IMG/VR virus record: IMGVR_UViG_3300009159_000104
Location: 1-46,529 of that record
Source: a virus
Direction: 5' to 3' (one strand)
Length of the DNA stretch: 46,529 bases
Shown here: positions 1 through 9,288 of the stretch, piece by piece
Numbering within the stretch: position 1 is the first letter of the stretch
Layout of the letters: every line of letters begins with the position of its first letter
The notes under the pieces: generated by a model
What the model saw: only the letters and a program-made list of their open reading frames with translations
What the model was told of the DNA's origin: nothing
Databases searched by the model: none
Position numbers and translations under genes: made by a program

Positions 1-2
1 TA

Positions 3-1061
3 AAATATAATAGTTACGGTGATTATAATAATGCATTTGGTTATAGTGCATTACAAACTAATGGTGGTAATTATAATAATGCATTCGGTACTCGTACATT
101 GGTTAGTAATGCTGGTTCTGCTAATAATGCATTTGGTTTTAAAGCATTACAAAATAATACAACCGGTTTAAGTAATAATGCGTTTGGTATGTATGCATTA
201 AGATCTAATACATACGGTTCGTTAAATAGTGCTTTTGGTATTGCAGCCTTAGGACAAAATCGAACTGGTATGAGAAATAGTGCATTTGGTAGTGGTGCAT
301 TAGTTGCTAATAGAACCAATTGTAACACAGCTGTTGGTTTCTTCTCTTTGAAATATAATACTTACGGTGCTAACAATACCGCTATCGGTTATATAGCATT
401 AAAGCAAAACACAACCGGTAATTATAACACCGGGTTAGGAGCAGGTGCATTAGTGGGTAATATAACGGGTTCAGGTAACACTGCTGTAGGTATAGGTTCA
501 CTTGGTAACCCGAACAGTCAAATACTTGATAATTGTGTTGGTGTCGGTCGTGGTGCAGGTGGTATTTGTTCTGGTGCTATTAATGTAACATGTGTTGGTT
601 ATAATGCACAACCTAGTTTACCAGGTGCTACCAATGAAGTCACCCTCGGTAATAATGCTGTAACAACGTTACGTTGTAATACAACCACTATTACAGCTTT
701 ATCAGATAGAAGAGATAAAGCTGATATTGAAGACTTAACTCTTGGTCTTGATATCATCGATAAAGTTAGACCAGTAACTTACAAGTGGGATAAACGCGAA
801 TGGTATGACAATGGTACTAGTGATGGTACTAAATTAGATACTAACATTCGTGTTGGTTTCATTGCTCAAGAATTAAAAGCATTAATGGAAGAAACAAATA
901 CTGAGTATCTTAACTTAGTATTGCAAAACAATCCTGAAAAGCTTGAAGCTACACCAGGTAACTTGTTTGCTCCATTAATTAAGGCAGTTCAAGAATTACA
1001 TGCAAAGGTTAAACATCAAGGAGTAGAAATTGAGTTATTGAAGATTAAATTAGGTGTATAA
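3..1061 (+). CDS. Tail fibre protein, 3' part, with C-terminal S74 peptidase/chaperone domain
   Basis: The reading frame is open from the left edge, so the gene starts upstream and only about 352 residues are seen. The first half is a run of degenerate repeats with the core NNAFGxxAL (for example NNAFGYSAL, NNAFGFKAL, NSAFGIAAL), the kind of short Asn/Gly-rich repeat that builds elongated trimeric fibres. The C-terminal ~130 residues match the S74 intramolecular chaperone: SDRRDKADIEDL contains the Ser-Asp start and downstream Lys expected at the self-cleavage site, followed by RPVTYKWD and a helical tail (LFAPLIKAVQELHAKV). In this family the domain assists trimerisation and then cuts itself off. 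It probably recognises the host surface. It is followed directly by the sugar-transfer genes. Confidence 0.88.
   Translation, partial: KYNSYGDYNNAFGYSALQTNGGNYNNAFGTRTLVSNAGSANNAFGFKALQNNTTGLSNNAFGMYALRSNTYGSLNSAFGIAALGQNRTGMRNSAFGSGALVANRTNCNTAVGFFSLKYNTYGANNTAIGYIALKQNTTGNYNTGLGAGALVGNITGSGNTAVGIGSLGNPNSQILDNCVGVGRGAGGICSGAINVTCVGYNAQPSLPGATNEVTLGNNAVTTLRCNTTTITALSDRRDKADIEDLTLGLDIIDKVRPVTYKWDKREWYDNGTSDGTKLDTNIRVGFIAQELKALMEETNTEYLNLVLQNNPEKLEATPGNLFAPLIKAVQELHAKVKHQGVEIELLKIKLGV
30..520 (+). repeat. Degenerate coding repeats of the fibre shaft (NNAFGxxAL core)
   Basis: About eight imperfect repeats of roughly 20-26 codons, each with the DNA core aataatgcatttggt or a close variant followed by a GCATTA (Ala-Leu) step. 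They are in frame with the fibre gene and encode its shaft. The repetition is visible by eye; exact unit borders would need a self-alignment. Confidence 0.75.
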
Positions 1062-1067
1062 CCTAAT

Positions 1068-2438
1068 ATGACCAACGCAGAGGTTCTTGAAAATATACGT
1101 GATAAGGGATCTAAAGTTTTAAAGCCTTTAGATCCCCAAACTCAAACACTAATATACAAAACCCGCGAATGGGTAGATATATTAAATCAAGAACACATCG
1201 GAAATTACCCTGAAGGTTGGGAAAAATTAAGAGAAGTACAATTAGCACACATATTGATTTTAGAGGATCTAGTATCTAAAACTTATACACCACCAAATTT
1301 TAAAAGAGAACGTGGTATAATTATAGGTACCGGTGGTGCTAAATTCTTTAGTTGTGCTTTTGCTGCTTTCTATACACTCAAACGTTTGAAGTGTAGTGTA
1401 CCTATAGAATTCTGGTATCTCGGTGATTACGAGATGGATGATAAGATGAAGGAGATATGTGATATGTATAATATTACATATATAAATACTGAAAAATTTT
1501 GTAAAGATAAAGGTATAAATCTTAGAATCCTTAGTGGTTGGGAATTAAAATCAATTGCTACATTATTTTCTGATTTTAAAGAAGTAATGTATATTGATGC
1601 TGATAATATTCCAGCTATAGACCCATCATATCTCTTTGATGATCCAAGATATAAGGAATTAGGTTCTATATTCTGGCCTGATTTACCATCATGTGAACGT
1701 GAAGAGTGGTTAGTACCATTATGCTGGCATAATGTTAATCTTGAATATATAAAAGAAGTAGATTTTGAATCAGGTCAATTTATAGTTAACAAAGAGAAAT
1801 GCTACAAGGAACTTTATATATCCTACTGGATTAATCAACATTCAGATTGGTTTTACAAGTTTGTATATGGAGATAAATCAACATTTCACTTAGCATGGAG
1901 AAAATGTGGTACTGACTATGGTATGCCTAGTAAACCAGCAGGTTGGGAATACCCATGTATTTTACAATATGATTTAGATGATAGATTAGTATTTCAGCAT
2001 GCATGTCAGGGTAAAGAACTGATATATTCAGGTACTAAATTATCGAATATTATAAATGGTAATTATGTAAACGATGCAAAGAAAATGAGGGATCTCATAT
2101 GGAGCGGTATAATCTACTCATGGGATGAAATGCCTAAGAAGGTTAAAAAGATATCTAACAATTTAGTTGGTAAATATGAATTTATAAAGGAGAATTTAAG
2201 TAAACAAACAATACATTTAATAGATGGTGGTGATATCGGGAAAGGTAAATCTCAAACAATAAATAGATGGTCATTAAAGGTAGAAAATGATATAGTTCAC
2301 CTAATTTTAATTGGTTCAGCACATAAAGGTTCTGAAGTTGCAATGGTTATAGCTAAGGATGATGGTTCAGGTAAATGTTACAATGGTAAACTATCTGCAT
2401 ACGAAAAATGCAATGTAACATTGAAATTGATTAATTAA
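1068..2438 (+). CDS. Glycosyltransferase, GT71/MNN-type mannosyltransferase-like
   Basis: A 456-residue protein. The central part reads like alpha-mannosyltransferases of the Mannosyl_trans3/GT71 family: GIIIGTGGAKFF near residue 85, VPIEFWYLGD near 115, GWELKSIATLFSDFKEVMYI near 155, then the DxD metal-binding motif in IDADN (about 175-179) and LFDDPRYKELGSIFWPDL. That fold uses a nucleotide sugar and a divalent metal. The last ~70 residues are a separate beta-rich region unlike the catalytic part. It begins 6 nt after the fibre stop and has no Shine-Dalgarno sequence, so it is probably co-transcribed with the fibre. Acceptor and sugar cannot be read from the sequence. Confidence 0.75.
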   Translation: MTNAEVLENIRDKGSKVLKPLDPQTQTLIYKTREWVDILNQEHIGNYPEGWEKLREVQLAHILILEDLVSKTYTPPNFKRERGIIIGTGGAKFFSCAFAAFYTLKRLKCSVPIEFWYLGDYEMDDKMKEICDMYNITYINTEKFCKDKGINLRILSGWELKSIATLFSDFKEVMYIDADNIPAIDPSYLFDDPRYKELGSIFWPDLPSCEREEWLVPLCWHNVNLEYIKEVDFESGQFIVNKEKCYKELYISYWINQHSDWFYKFVYGDKSTFHLAWRKCGTDYGMPSKPAGWEYPCILQYDLDDRLVFQHACQGKELIYSGTKLSNIINGNYVNDAKKMRDLIWSGIIYSWDEMPKKVKKISNNLVGKYEFIKENLSKQTIHLIDGGDIGKGKSQTINRWSLKVENDIVHLILIGSAHKGSEVAMVIAKDDGSGKCYNGKLSAYEKCNVTLKLIN

Positions 2439-2454
2439 TCTATAATTTCTTACA

Positions 2455-3417
2455 ATGAATAGTATTAAAGCTGATGTGGTTATATTTGACACTGTAGGTA
2501 CACCATACACCACTAAAACTATGTATGAGAGTGGTATGGGTGGTAGTGAATTTCAGTGTATACTATTGCTTAAGGAACTACAAAAAATAGGTAAAAAAGT
2601 AGTATGTATTAACAATACTTCACAAATTAAGATAGATGAAGATATACTTTATTTACCGGTAAATGAGTATAAAAACTATGATATTAAGTGTACCAACTTA
2701 ATCATACATAGAATGAGTGACATACCTAAAATACCTCACAAGAAAGCATTCATATGGGTAACTGATTTAAATGGTCCACATACATTAGGTCATTACAATT
2801 TACTAAATTCAGGTAAAGTGGAATTAATATCTCTATGTAAATTTCACAATGATTTATTTCCAAGTAGCTGGAATAAACATACTATACCATTTATCATACC
2901 TGATGAAGTTTATAATTACAGTATACCAGAAAAATCTGGCTATGTATATGCAAGTAGTTTAATGAAAGGTTATGGTGCTACTAATACGTATTGGAAGTAC
3001 TTAAAGAATGAAGGAATGCTTAAGGGTAAAACATTAAGTGTATGTTTACCAGGTTATGACAATCCAGCTGGAGATTTAAGTGATAAAACGTTTGATATAA
3101 ACTATTTAGGATCATTACCATTTAAAAAAGTAATCGAATTAATAGCTAAGAGTGAAGGTATGTTTTATGTAAATGTAATGCCTGAAACATTTGGTATTAG
3201 TGTGGTATTAGCTGAAATTTTAAACTGCACCCCTATAGTATATGGAATTAATGGTTTGGGATCATTACCTCAAGTACTTAAGAGTAATCAAACCTTAGTT
3301 ACCGACATGAAAGAATTTATAGATATCTTTAAGTATGATATGGTTACACCAAAAACTGATTCCTACGATTACAGACCTAACACAGTAATCAAAAAGTGGT
3401 TGGAAATACTGAAATAA
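2455..3417 (+). CDS. Glycosyltransferase, GT4-like (GT-B fold)
   Basis: A 320-residue protein. The N-terminal motif MGGSEFQCILLLKEL (about residue 28) is the glycine-rich nucleotide-sugar loop seen in GT4 enzymes. Near residue 240, MPETFGISVVLAE has the E-x7-E arrangement of the donor-binding domain, followed by TPIVYGINGLGSLPQVL. Somewhat short for GT4 (usually 350-400), but both half-domains are present. Second gene of the 1068-7465 sugar cluster. Substrate unknown. Confidence 0.72.
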   Translation: MNSIKADVVIFDTVGTPYTTKTMYESGMGGSEFQCILLLKELQKIGKKVVCINNTSQIKIDEDILYLPVNEYKNYDIKCTNLIIHRMSDIPKIPHKKAFIWVTDLNGPHTLGHYNLLNSGKVELISLCKFHNDLFPSSWNKHTIPFIIPDEVYNYSIPEKSGYVYASSLMKGYGATNTYWKYLKNEGMLKGKTLSVCLPGYDNPAGDLSDKTFDINYLGSLPFKKVIELIAKSEGMFYVNVMPETFGISVVLAEILNCTPIVYGINGLGSLPQVLKSNQTLVTDMKEFIDIFKYDMVTPKTDSYDYRPNTVIKKWLEILK

Positions 3418-3422
3418 CTAAT

Positions 3423-3428
3423 TAAATA
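3423..3428 (+). promoter_or_regulatory. Late-promoter-like TAAATA box before the sulfotransferase gene
   Basis: TAAATA followed by 6 nt and the ATG at 3435. T4-family late promoters have TATAAATA as their -10 element. The spacing matches the other TAAATA-start pairs here, though this one lies inside an apparent operon and may be incidental. Confidence 0.45.
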
Positions 3429-3434
3429 TAAAAA

Positions 3435-4259
3435 ATGATTGAAAAAATATTTTTTCAAAGTAGTATGCCACGTGCAGGTAGCACGTTATTGCAAAATATT
3501 TTAGCGCAAAATCCAGATATTTATGCTACACCTACATCTGGTATATTGGATATGTTTTTAACTTCAAGAAATATCTTCACTAATAGTCAAGAATTTAAAG
3601 CACAAGATGAGAAGGAAATGATAGAAGGTTTTAAAGGTTATTGTAAGGGTGCTTTAGAAGGTTTTTTTAATGGTGTAACTAATAAAAAATATGCTATAGA
3701 TAAGTGCAGAGGTTGGGGTGGTGTATATAAATTTGTAAATGAATTTTATCCAAATCCAAAGATGGTGGTAATGGTGAGAGATTTACGTGGTATTGTATGT
3801 AGTTTAGAAAAGAAATTTAGAGATAACCCAATGATTGATTGTGGTATGCAAGGTTGGGGAGATCTTAGAGGTACTACAATAGATAAGCGTGTGCAAATGT
3901 GGTTATACAATGTACCACCAGTACATTTACCATTAGATCTTCTATATGATAACATATTAAAGAGGTTAGCTAAGAATTTCTTATTTATCCGATATGAGGA
4001 TTTAACAGCTAACCCTGGTCCTGAGATTGAAAAAATCTACAAATATTTTGAGATTCCGAGTTATACACATAATTTTGATAATGTGGAACAACTTACCAAA
4101 GAGAATGACATATTTTACAGACCATTTGGTGATCATATGATTAGAGGTAAGATTATACCGATGAAAGATAATTATGTTGAAATCTTAGGTAAACATAACT
4201 GTAATTTCATCACTGAAAAATTTAATTGGTATTACAAAGCATTTAACTATCCTATATGA
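3435..4259 (+). CDS. Sulfotransferase (PAPS-dependent family)
   Basis: A 274-residue protein. The N-terminus carries the 5'-phosphosulfate-binding loop of sulfotransferases, MPRAGSTLLQ at residues 11-20, right after the first beta strand. The second PAPS-binding motif, VMVRDLRGIVCSLEKKF (about 113-128), has the expected Arg and Ser. FIRYEDLTANP (about 188) is the family's conserved YEDL segment. Length is typical. It would transfer sulfate from PAPS to a hydroxyl, most simply to a glycan made by the neighbouring glycosyltransferases. The stop overlaps the next start (ATGA), indicating coupled translation. Confidence 0.82.
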   Translation: MIEKIFFQSSMPRAGSTLLQNILAQNPDIYATPTSGILDMFLTSRNIFTNSQEFKAQDEKEMIEGFKGYCKGALEGFFNGVTNKKYAIDKCRGWGGVYKFVNEFYPNPKMVVMVRDLRGIVCSLEKKFRDNPMIDCGMQGWGDLRGTTIDKRVQMWLYNVPPVHLPLDLLYDNILKRLAKNFLFIRYEDLTANPGPEIEKIYKYFEIPSYTHNFDNVEQLTKENDIFYRPFGDHMIRGKIIPMKDNYVEILGKHNCNFITEKFNWYYKAFNYPI

Positions 4260-5059
4260 ACAATAAAATTAAAGTATTAATTGCAACCCCTAGTTATGAT
4301 GGTAAATTTGATGTTCGTTATTTGAACAGTCTTTTTGAAACACAAAAGATTGCTGATCAACATAACATTCAAATTCTACCATATTTCGTATGTTACGATT
4401 CATTGATTCAACGTGCACGTAATGATTACTTTCGAACTGCCTATCAGGCAGGGGTTGATGTATTGTTATTTATTGACAGTGATATTGGTTGGAATCCTGA
4501 AGATTTAATTAAGATTGTAAAGAATAAGTATGATGTAGTTGGTGGTACATATAGAAAGAAAACCAACACTGAAGAGCTCTATGCATTTAAAGCTTATGAT
4601 GTAGGAACTAATGATTTTAAACTAACACCTGATGCTGAAGGAATCCTTGAGGTTAACGGTTTAGGGTTTGGTTTCACTAAGTTCTCTAAATTTGCGGTAA
4701 AGACTCTTTGGGAAAATGAACAGAGCTTTTATGGTGGTAAAAATAACATTGAAAATTTAACTAAGAACATCTGTGAATGTATAGTTAATAAAGACAATGA
4801 CTTTGTATCTGAAGATATCATAGTTGGATTTAAGTGGAAAAAATTAGGATATAGTACATATCTTGACACTACTATTGATTTAATTCATGTTGGTAACACT
4901 GAATTCACTGGTGATATACGTAAGTGGTTGCAAGGGTGGAGGGTGAAGATTGATAACAATTTAGGTAAAAAATCTGACAATATTGATCAATTTATAAATA
5001 AACCTATTGCACAAGAAAATATAGTGGAAGATGAAGAAGATCTTTTTAAAATACTGTAA
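4256..5059 (+). CDS. Glycosyltransferase, GT-A fold (GT2/Anp1-like)
   Basis: A 267-residue protein starting KIKVLIATPSYDGKFD, a GT-A opening strand. The metal-binding DxD motif is in LLFIDSDIGWNPEDL (near residue 75), followed by YDVVGGTYRKK. NGLGFGFTKFSK (near 138) and FVSEDIIVGFKWKKLGY (near 183) fit the acceptor-side and catalytic-acid segments of these enzymes. Overlaps the sulfotransferase by 4 nt and abuts the next gene (TAATG), so it belongs to one translational unit. Substrate unknown. Confidence 0.7.
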   Translation: MNNKIKVLIATPSYDGKFDVRYLNSLFETQKIADQHNIQILPYFVCYDSLIQRARNDYFRTAYQAGVDVLLFIDSDIGWNPEDLIKIVKNKYDVVGGTYRKKTNTEELYAFKAYDVGTNDFKLTPDAEGILEVNGLGFGFTKFSKFAVKTLWENEQSFYGGKNNIENLTKNICECIVNKDNDFVSEDIIVGFKWKKLGYSTYLDTTIDLIHVGNTEFTGDIRKWLQGWRVKIDNNLGKKSDNIDQFINKPIAQENIVEDEEDLFKIL

Positions 5060-6726
5060 TGCTTAGTAAGGAATTAATATTAGTCGGTGGATTTTTAGCT
5101 GATGATATTGAAATCTTTAGTAAATTTTTATCTCAGAATAAAAGTTTACGTATTTTAGATTCTTCAGAAATACTAATTAATGTACCAGGTGCTAACCATA
5201 TACACCGGGTAGAGCAATTGAGATCTATTATTGATGATAAGCTATCAGTAATAAATCAAGAAATTGCTATTTCTTTTGATGAAACATGGAATTACCCACA
5301 AAATGTAAATGTAATGGTGGATATATGTTTTGATATACCACATTTAATTTACATATTACGACCGATTCATGAATGTATATCTATAATGTTTAAAAAGAGT
5401 AAATTCACTAATATCAGTGAATTTATGAAGAGTGTTGATTATGTATCTACACTTAAACAATATTATCAATCAATACACGTTATTAGTAATTTATATAAAG
5501 ATAATGTATTTTTAATTGATGCCCATGAATTTAAAGTAACTCCTTACGAGGTGTTGTTAAAGTTAACTACTAAAATTAACATACCTAAATCAAAATATAA
5601 GACAGCCATTTTATCTAATATTAAGAGTGAAGTTAATTTACTTGAAGATAATGTATTATCCTACAATCAGCAATTATATTGGAAACAAGGTAACCCTAAA
5701 CCGATCCTAGTAAATTCACATTATGAGGATATGTTAGATTTATCTTTAGCACATAATCTTAGAGGTGAATCTTATACAGCTGAACAAAATTTAAATTTCT
5801 TTCTTTCTAAATACCCCAATAATAATAGAGGGTTGTATAATAAAGGTATTTTTACCATTAAACACAACCTATTAGAAGGTCATAAGTATCTTTCAAAAGG
5901 TAGAAGTGAAAATGTATATGGTTCTAAACCACCTATTTTAGGTTTACCTGAGTGGAATGGTGAAACAAATTGCACTGTATTATTTTATCTTGAAGGTGGT
6001 TTAGGTGATGAAATTCACTTTGTTAGATTTGTAAAAAATATAAGAGCATATGGTTGTGAAGTAATCACTTGCTGTAATAAATCATTAAAAGAAGTGTTTA
6101 AATATGTAGATGGTATAGGTGAAATAATAGACAGAACTGAGCTTCAATATTACCATTTTGACTATTATGTACCAGCAATGTCATGTATCATCAATTTAAA
6201 ATTACAATACAGTGATATTACTGGTAATTCATATATAAACATACCATTTAAAGATAACCCCAATTTTAATAAACAAAGAATAGGGTTAAGGTGGAGAGGT
6301 AACCCACAATTTGAACATGAGCAGCATAGACTATTCCCTTCTGAATTACTTTTTAGTACAGTAAACGGTATTAATGCACAATTTATAAGTTTACAAAAAG
6401 ATGTAGGCTCTGAAGAAACACCAGCATGGGTAGATAAGGTGAATTTGGATACATGGATAGACACTGCAAGAGCTATCAATTCATGTAATTTAGTAATAAC
6501 TTCATGTACCAGTGTAGCACATTTAGCTGGAGCTATGGGTAAGAAGACATATATAGTTATACCATTATTACCATATTTTGTATGGGCTCCTGAGGGTGAG
6601 AAAAATATTTTTTATGATAATGTAAGATTATTCAGACAAACAGTATTTCAGAGTTGGAAAGAACCATTTACAAATCTCAAACAAGTACTAGAAAATGAAA
6701 TTGGATATAATTTTAAGAACACATGA
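5059..6726 (+). CDS. Two-part protein: sulfotransferase-like N-terminus, TPR and GT9-like glycosyltransferase C-terminus
   Basis: A 555-residue protein. Residues 1 to ~190 resemble a degenerate sulfotransferase (ELILVGGFLADDIEIFSKFL, then HLIYILRPIHECISIMFKK in the place of the 3'-phosphate site) but lack the canonical PRAGST loop. Around 220-290 is a TPR-like helical segment (LSLAHNLRGESYTAEQNLNF, NRGLYNKGIF). From ~300 the sequence matches TPR-linked GT9/heptosyltransferase-like enzymes: YLEGGLGDEIHFVRFVK with G313-E317, LRWRGNPQFEHE, then SCNLVITSCTSVAHLAGAMG and RLFRQ. The C-terminal half is probably active and the N-terminal half may only bind. The next gene starts inside it (31-nt overlap). 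Confidence 0.65.
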   Translation: MLSKELILVGGFLADDIEIFSKFLSQNKSLRILDSSEILINVPGANHIHRVEQLRSIIDDKLSVINQEIAISFDETWNYPQNVNVMVDICFDIPHLIYILRPIHECISIMFKKSKFTNISEFMKSVDYVSTLKQYYQSIHVISNLYKDNVFLIDAHEFKVTPYEVLLKLTTKINIPKSKYKTAILSNIKSEVNLLEDNVLSYNQQLYWKQGNPKPILVNSHYEDMLDLSLAHNLRGESYTAEQNLNFFLSKYPNNNRGLYNKGIFTIKHNLLEGHKYLSKGRSENVYGSKPPILGLPEWNGETNCTVLFYLEGGLGDEIHFVRFVKNIRAYGCEVITCCNKSLKEVFKYVDGIGEIIDRTELQYYHFDYYVPAMSCIINLKLQYSDITGNSYINIPFKDNPNFNKQRIGLRWRGNPQFEHEQHRLFPSELLFSTVNGINAQFISLQKDVGSEETPAWVDKVNLDTWIDTARAINSCNLVITSCTSVAHLAGAMGKKTYIVIPLLPYFVWAPEGEKNIFYDNVRLFRQTVFQSWKEPFTNLKQVLENEIGYNFKNT

Positions 6727-7465
6727 TAATGTGGATATACATGCTTATCACAATAAGCCACGTTATACTAATACACCAAAGATAGATATTATTGAGAGAT
6801 GTGTAAGGTCTCTAATTAAATCAGCTAACAAACTTAAGATTGACGTTAACATCTTATGTTTAGATGATCACTCTTCGGATGCTTGTTTAGATAGATTGCA
6901 CAATGTGTTTAAATTAAGTGAGCACTTCATAGCAATTAATCATCTAGAAGAAAAAGGTCATAATTACAGTGGTGTAAAGCAATTTGAAAGAGCTAAAAAC
7001 AGTTATGCAGATTTAGTATATTGTATTGAAGATGATTATTTACACACTGAATCAGCTTTAACAGAGATGGTGGATGATTACACAATTTTCAAAAAACTAA
7101 CTAACAATGAAGTTGTATTGCACCCATTTAATGATCCTGATAATTTCAAACATAGGTTTATTGAACCATGTAGAATCATACATGGTAGTCAAAGATATTG
7201 GAGAACAAACACTCACACAACTTACACATTTTTAACCAACCCAACTGTTATAAGAAACAATTGGAGTATCTTTTATACATTGGCCAAACATTATTTAACA
7301 CCGTTTGGTGAATCGATGAAAATACATGAGAACACTACAATTAACAATGTATGGCGTGATCAAGTTACTTTATTTACACCGATTCCATCAATTGCTTTAC
7401 ATATGCAATATATAGAGCAAATGGATAAATACATTGATTGGAAGTCATGGTGGGATAATGCTTAA
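6695..7465 (+). CDS. Glycosyltransferase, GT2-like
   Basis: A 256-residue protein. The N-terminus MKLDIILRTHDNVDIH with LCLDDHSSDACLDRL (near residue 54) is a GT2-type nucleotide-binding half with its DDxS motif; LVYCIEDDYLH (near 107) supplies a DxD-like metal site. It overlaps the previous gene by about 30 nt and ends 18 nt before the portal gene. As the last member of the sugar cluster it probably acts on the same glycan. Substrate and linkage cannot be inferred. Confidence 0.65.
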   Translation: MKLDIILRTHDNVDIHAYHNKPRYTNTPKIDIIERCVRSLIKSANKLKIDVNILCLDDHSSDACLDRLHNVFKLSEHFIAINHLEEKGHNYSGVKQFERAKNSYADLVYCIEDDYLHTESALTEMVDDYTIFKKLTNNEVVLHPFNDPDNFKHRFIEPCRIIHGSQRYWRTNTHTTYTFLTNPTVIRNNWSIFYTLAKHYLTPFGESMKIHENTTINNVWRDQVTLFTPIPSIALHMQYIEQMDKYIDWKSWWDNA

Positions 7466-7472
7466 AATACAA

Positions 7473-7478
7473 TAAATA
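7473..7478 (+). promoter_or_regulatory. Late promoter TAAATA for the portal gene
   Basis: TAAATA, then taatt (5 nt), then the ATG at 7484. Expected transcription start is at or next to the ATG. There is no Shine-Dalgarno sequence. Confidence 0.7.
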
Positions 7479-7483
7479 TAATT

Positions 7484-9274
7484 ATGGCTAACGCAACGGG
7501 TGATGACGGAACATTTGGAAAAACGTTGATGAAGTTTATTACTAATAGACTTCCATATCAAAGCTATTCCACTGTTACACCTTTAGATCAATTAAATCCA
7601 AAGTATAAAGAATTTGCTGAAAATGGTAGTAAAAGAATTGAAGCACTTCAGAGACAGAGTATAAGTGCATCTACTCTTTACAATAATACACCAATTCCGG
7701 GTTTAATTGATTCATATAAAGATGCATATTTATACGCAAACATCCAACAAGATAAGGCTTCTCGGTTAGGTGATTACAGAGTAATGGCAGCATTTTCTGA
7801 AATTTCTAACTGTTTAGACCAAATTTGCGATGAAATAATTAATAAGGATGCTGATGGTAACATTGTTAAGTTAGAACTCAAGAATAAGAAACATGATTTT
7901 AGTGAAAACTCATTAAAAATAATTAACGATGAATTTTACAAATTTGTTCAATTATTTGATTTAGATTACAGCGGTTGGGAGTATTTTAGACAATTATTAA
8001 TTGAAGGTGAAATATTTTTTGAACATGTAATACATAAAGATTACCCAGAGGCTGGTATTTTAGGTGTATTAAAGATACCTACTGAATTAATTGATCCAAT
8101 TTTTACAAATGTTCAAAATCATGTAGTTAAGGGGTTTTTACTTAGAAAACCAGTATTTGATCCTAAGAACCCGCAAAAGATAGAAAAATTTGAGTTTATA
8201 CCAATGGATATAAATCAAGTTACTTATGTTAACTCTGGTATATGGAATGAAAACAAAACATTAAGGTTGCCATATATTGAAAATTCTAGAAGAGCTTATA
8301 GACAATTATCTCTCATAGAAGATTCAATTGTAATATATAGATTAGTAAGAGCACCTGAAAGATTAGTATTCAATGTAGATACAGGTAATTTACCAGCACC
8401 ACAAGCTGAGAGTTACCTTAAGAAACTCCAACAGATGTATTGGAAGAAATTTACCTATGATCCCCAAGGTGGTGGTACAGTAACCAAGTTCAGCCCTCAA
8501 GCAATGTTAGATAGCTTTTGGTTTGCTAAGAGAACTGGTAGTGAAGGTACTTCAGTAACAAGTTTACCTGCTGGAGCAAATTTAGGGGAATTAGCTGATT
8601 TGATGTATTTCGTTAAGAAGTTATATCAATCATTAAAGGTACCAGTAACCAGATTAAACCCTGAGGATGCATTTAAGGATGGTTTAGATATTTTAAGAGA
8701 AGAGCTTAAGTTTGCTAATTTTTTAATTAGACAACAACAACGCTTTGCCATGGGTCTTAGAAATGGGTTCATAACTCATTTAAAGCTCAAACAACTTTGG
8801 ACTAAATTAGAATTAAAAGAACATGATATTGATGTAGTATTTAACGTACCTACTAATTTCTATGAAATGAGAGCTCAACAAAAATTAGAGCTCAAACTCA
8901 ATAATTTCGGTACTGCAACACAAAATGAGTTTATTAGTAAGTTATATGGTATGAAGAAATATCTTGGTTGGAGCGATGATGATATTAAAGCTAATAGAGA
9001 ATTTTTAAGAAAAGATAAAGAATTACAATGGGAGTTAGAACAGATTACACAAGGTGGTCCTAATTGGAGATCTTCTTATCAAGCTGCAGCCCCTGCTGCT
9101 GGTGGAGCCGCTGAAGCAGGTGGTGCTACACCTCCTGGATTTGGACCAACACCTCCAGGAGTGGGTGGAGCTGAAGGTGAAGTTGCACCAGAAGGTGAGG
9201 CACTACCACCTGAAAGTGAAACACCAGCCCCTGCTCCTGGAGGTACACCAGCACCAGCAGCACCCCCAGCTTAA
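7484..9274 (+). CDS. 20: Portal vertex protein, T4 gp20-like
   Basis: A 596-residue protein. The portal forms the dodecameric ring at the head vertex through which DNA enters and to which the tail attaches. Diagnostic T4-family segments are present: LGDYRVMAAFSEISNCLDQI (about 92-111), LIEGEIFFEHV, and AMLDSFWFAKRTGSEGT plus LPAGANLGELADLMYFVKKL (about 345-385), ending LKVPVTRLNPEDAF; this closely follows gp20 (520 residues). The last ~65 residues are an added low-complexity tail rich in Ala, Pro, Gly and Glu with higher GC than the surroundings. A late box sits 5 nt before the ATG. Confidence 0.93.
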   Translation: MANATGDDGTFGKTLMKFITNRLPYQSYSTVTPLDQLNPKYKEFAENGSKRIEALQRQSISASTLYNNTPIPGLIDSYKDAYLYANIQQDKASRLGDYRVMAAFSEISNCLDQICDEIINKDADGNIVKLELKNKKHDFSENSLKIINDEFYKFVQLFDLDYSGWEYFRQLLIEGEIFFEHVIHKDYPEAGILGVLKIPTELIDPIFTNVQNHVVKGFLLRKPVFDPKNPQKIEKFEFIPMDINQVTYVNSGIWNENKTLRLPYIENSRRAYRQLSLIEDSIVIYRLVRAPERLVFNVDTGNLPAPQAESYLKKLQQMYWKKFTYDPQGGGTVTKFSPQAMLDSFWFAKRTGSEGTSVTSLPAGANLGELADLMYFVKKLYQSLKVPVTRLNPEDAFKDGLDILREELKFANFLIRQQQRFAMGLRNGFITHLKLKQLWTKLELKEHDIDVVFNVPTNFYEMRAQQKLELKLNNFGTATQNEFISKLYGMKKYLGWSDDDIKANREFLRKDKELQWELEQITQGGPNWRSSYQAAAPAAGGAAEAGGATPPGFGPTPPGVGGAEGEVAPEGEALPPESETPAPAPGGTPAPAAPPA

Positions 9275-9288
9275 TAACCATTAAATAA

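Noticed and set aside
9054-9284. A 76-codon plus-strand frame inside the portal gene's 3' end
   Set aside because: It is an out-of-frame reading of the low-complexity Ala/Pro/Gly tail; repetitive GC-rich codons keep it open. No own promoter.
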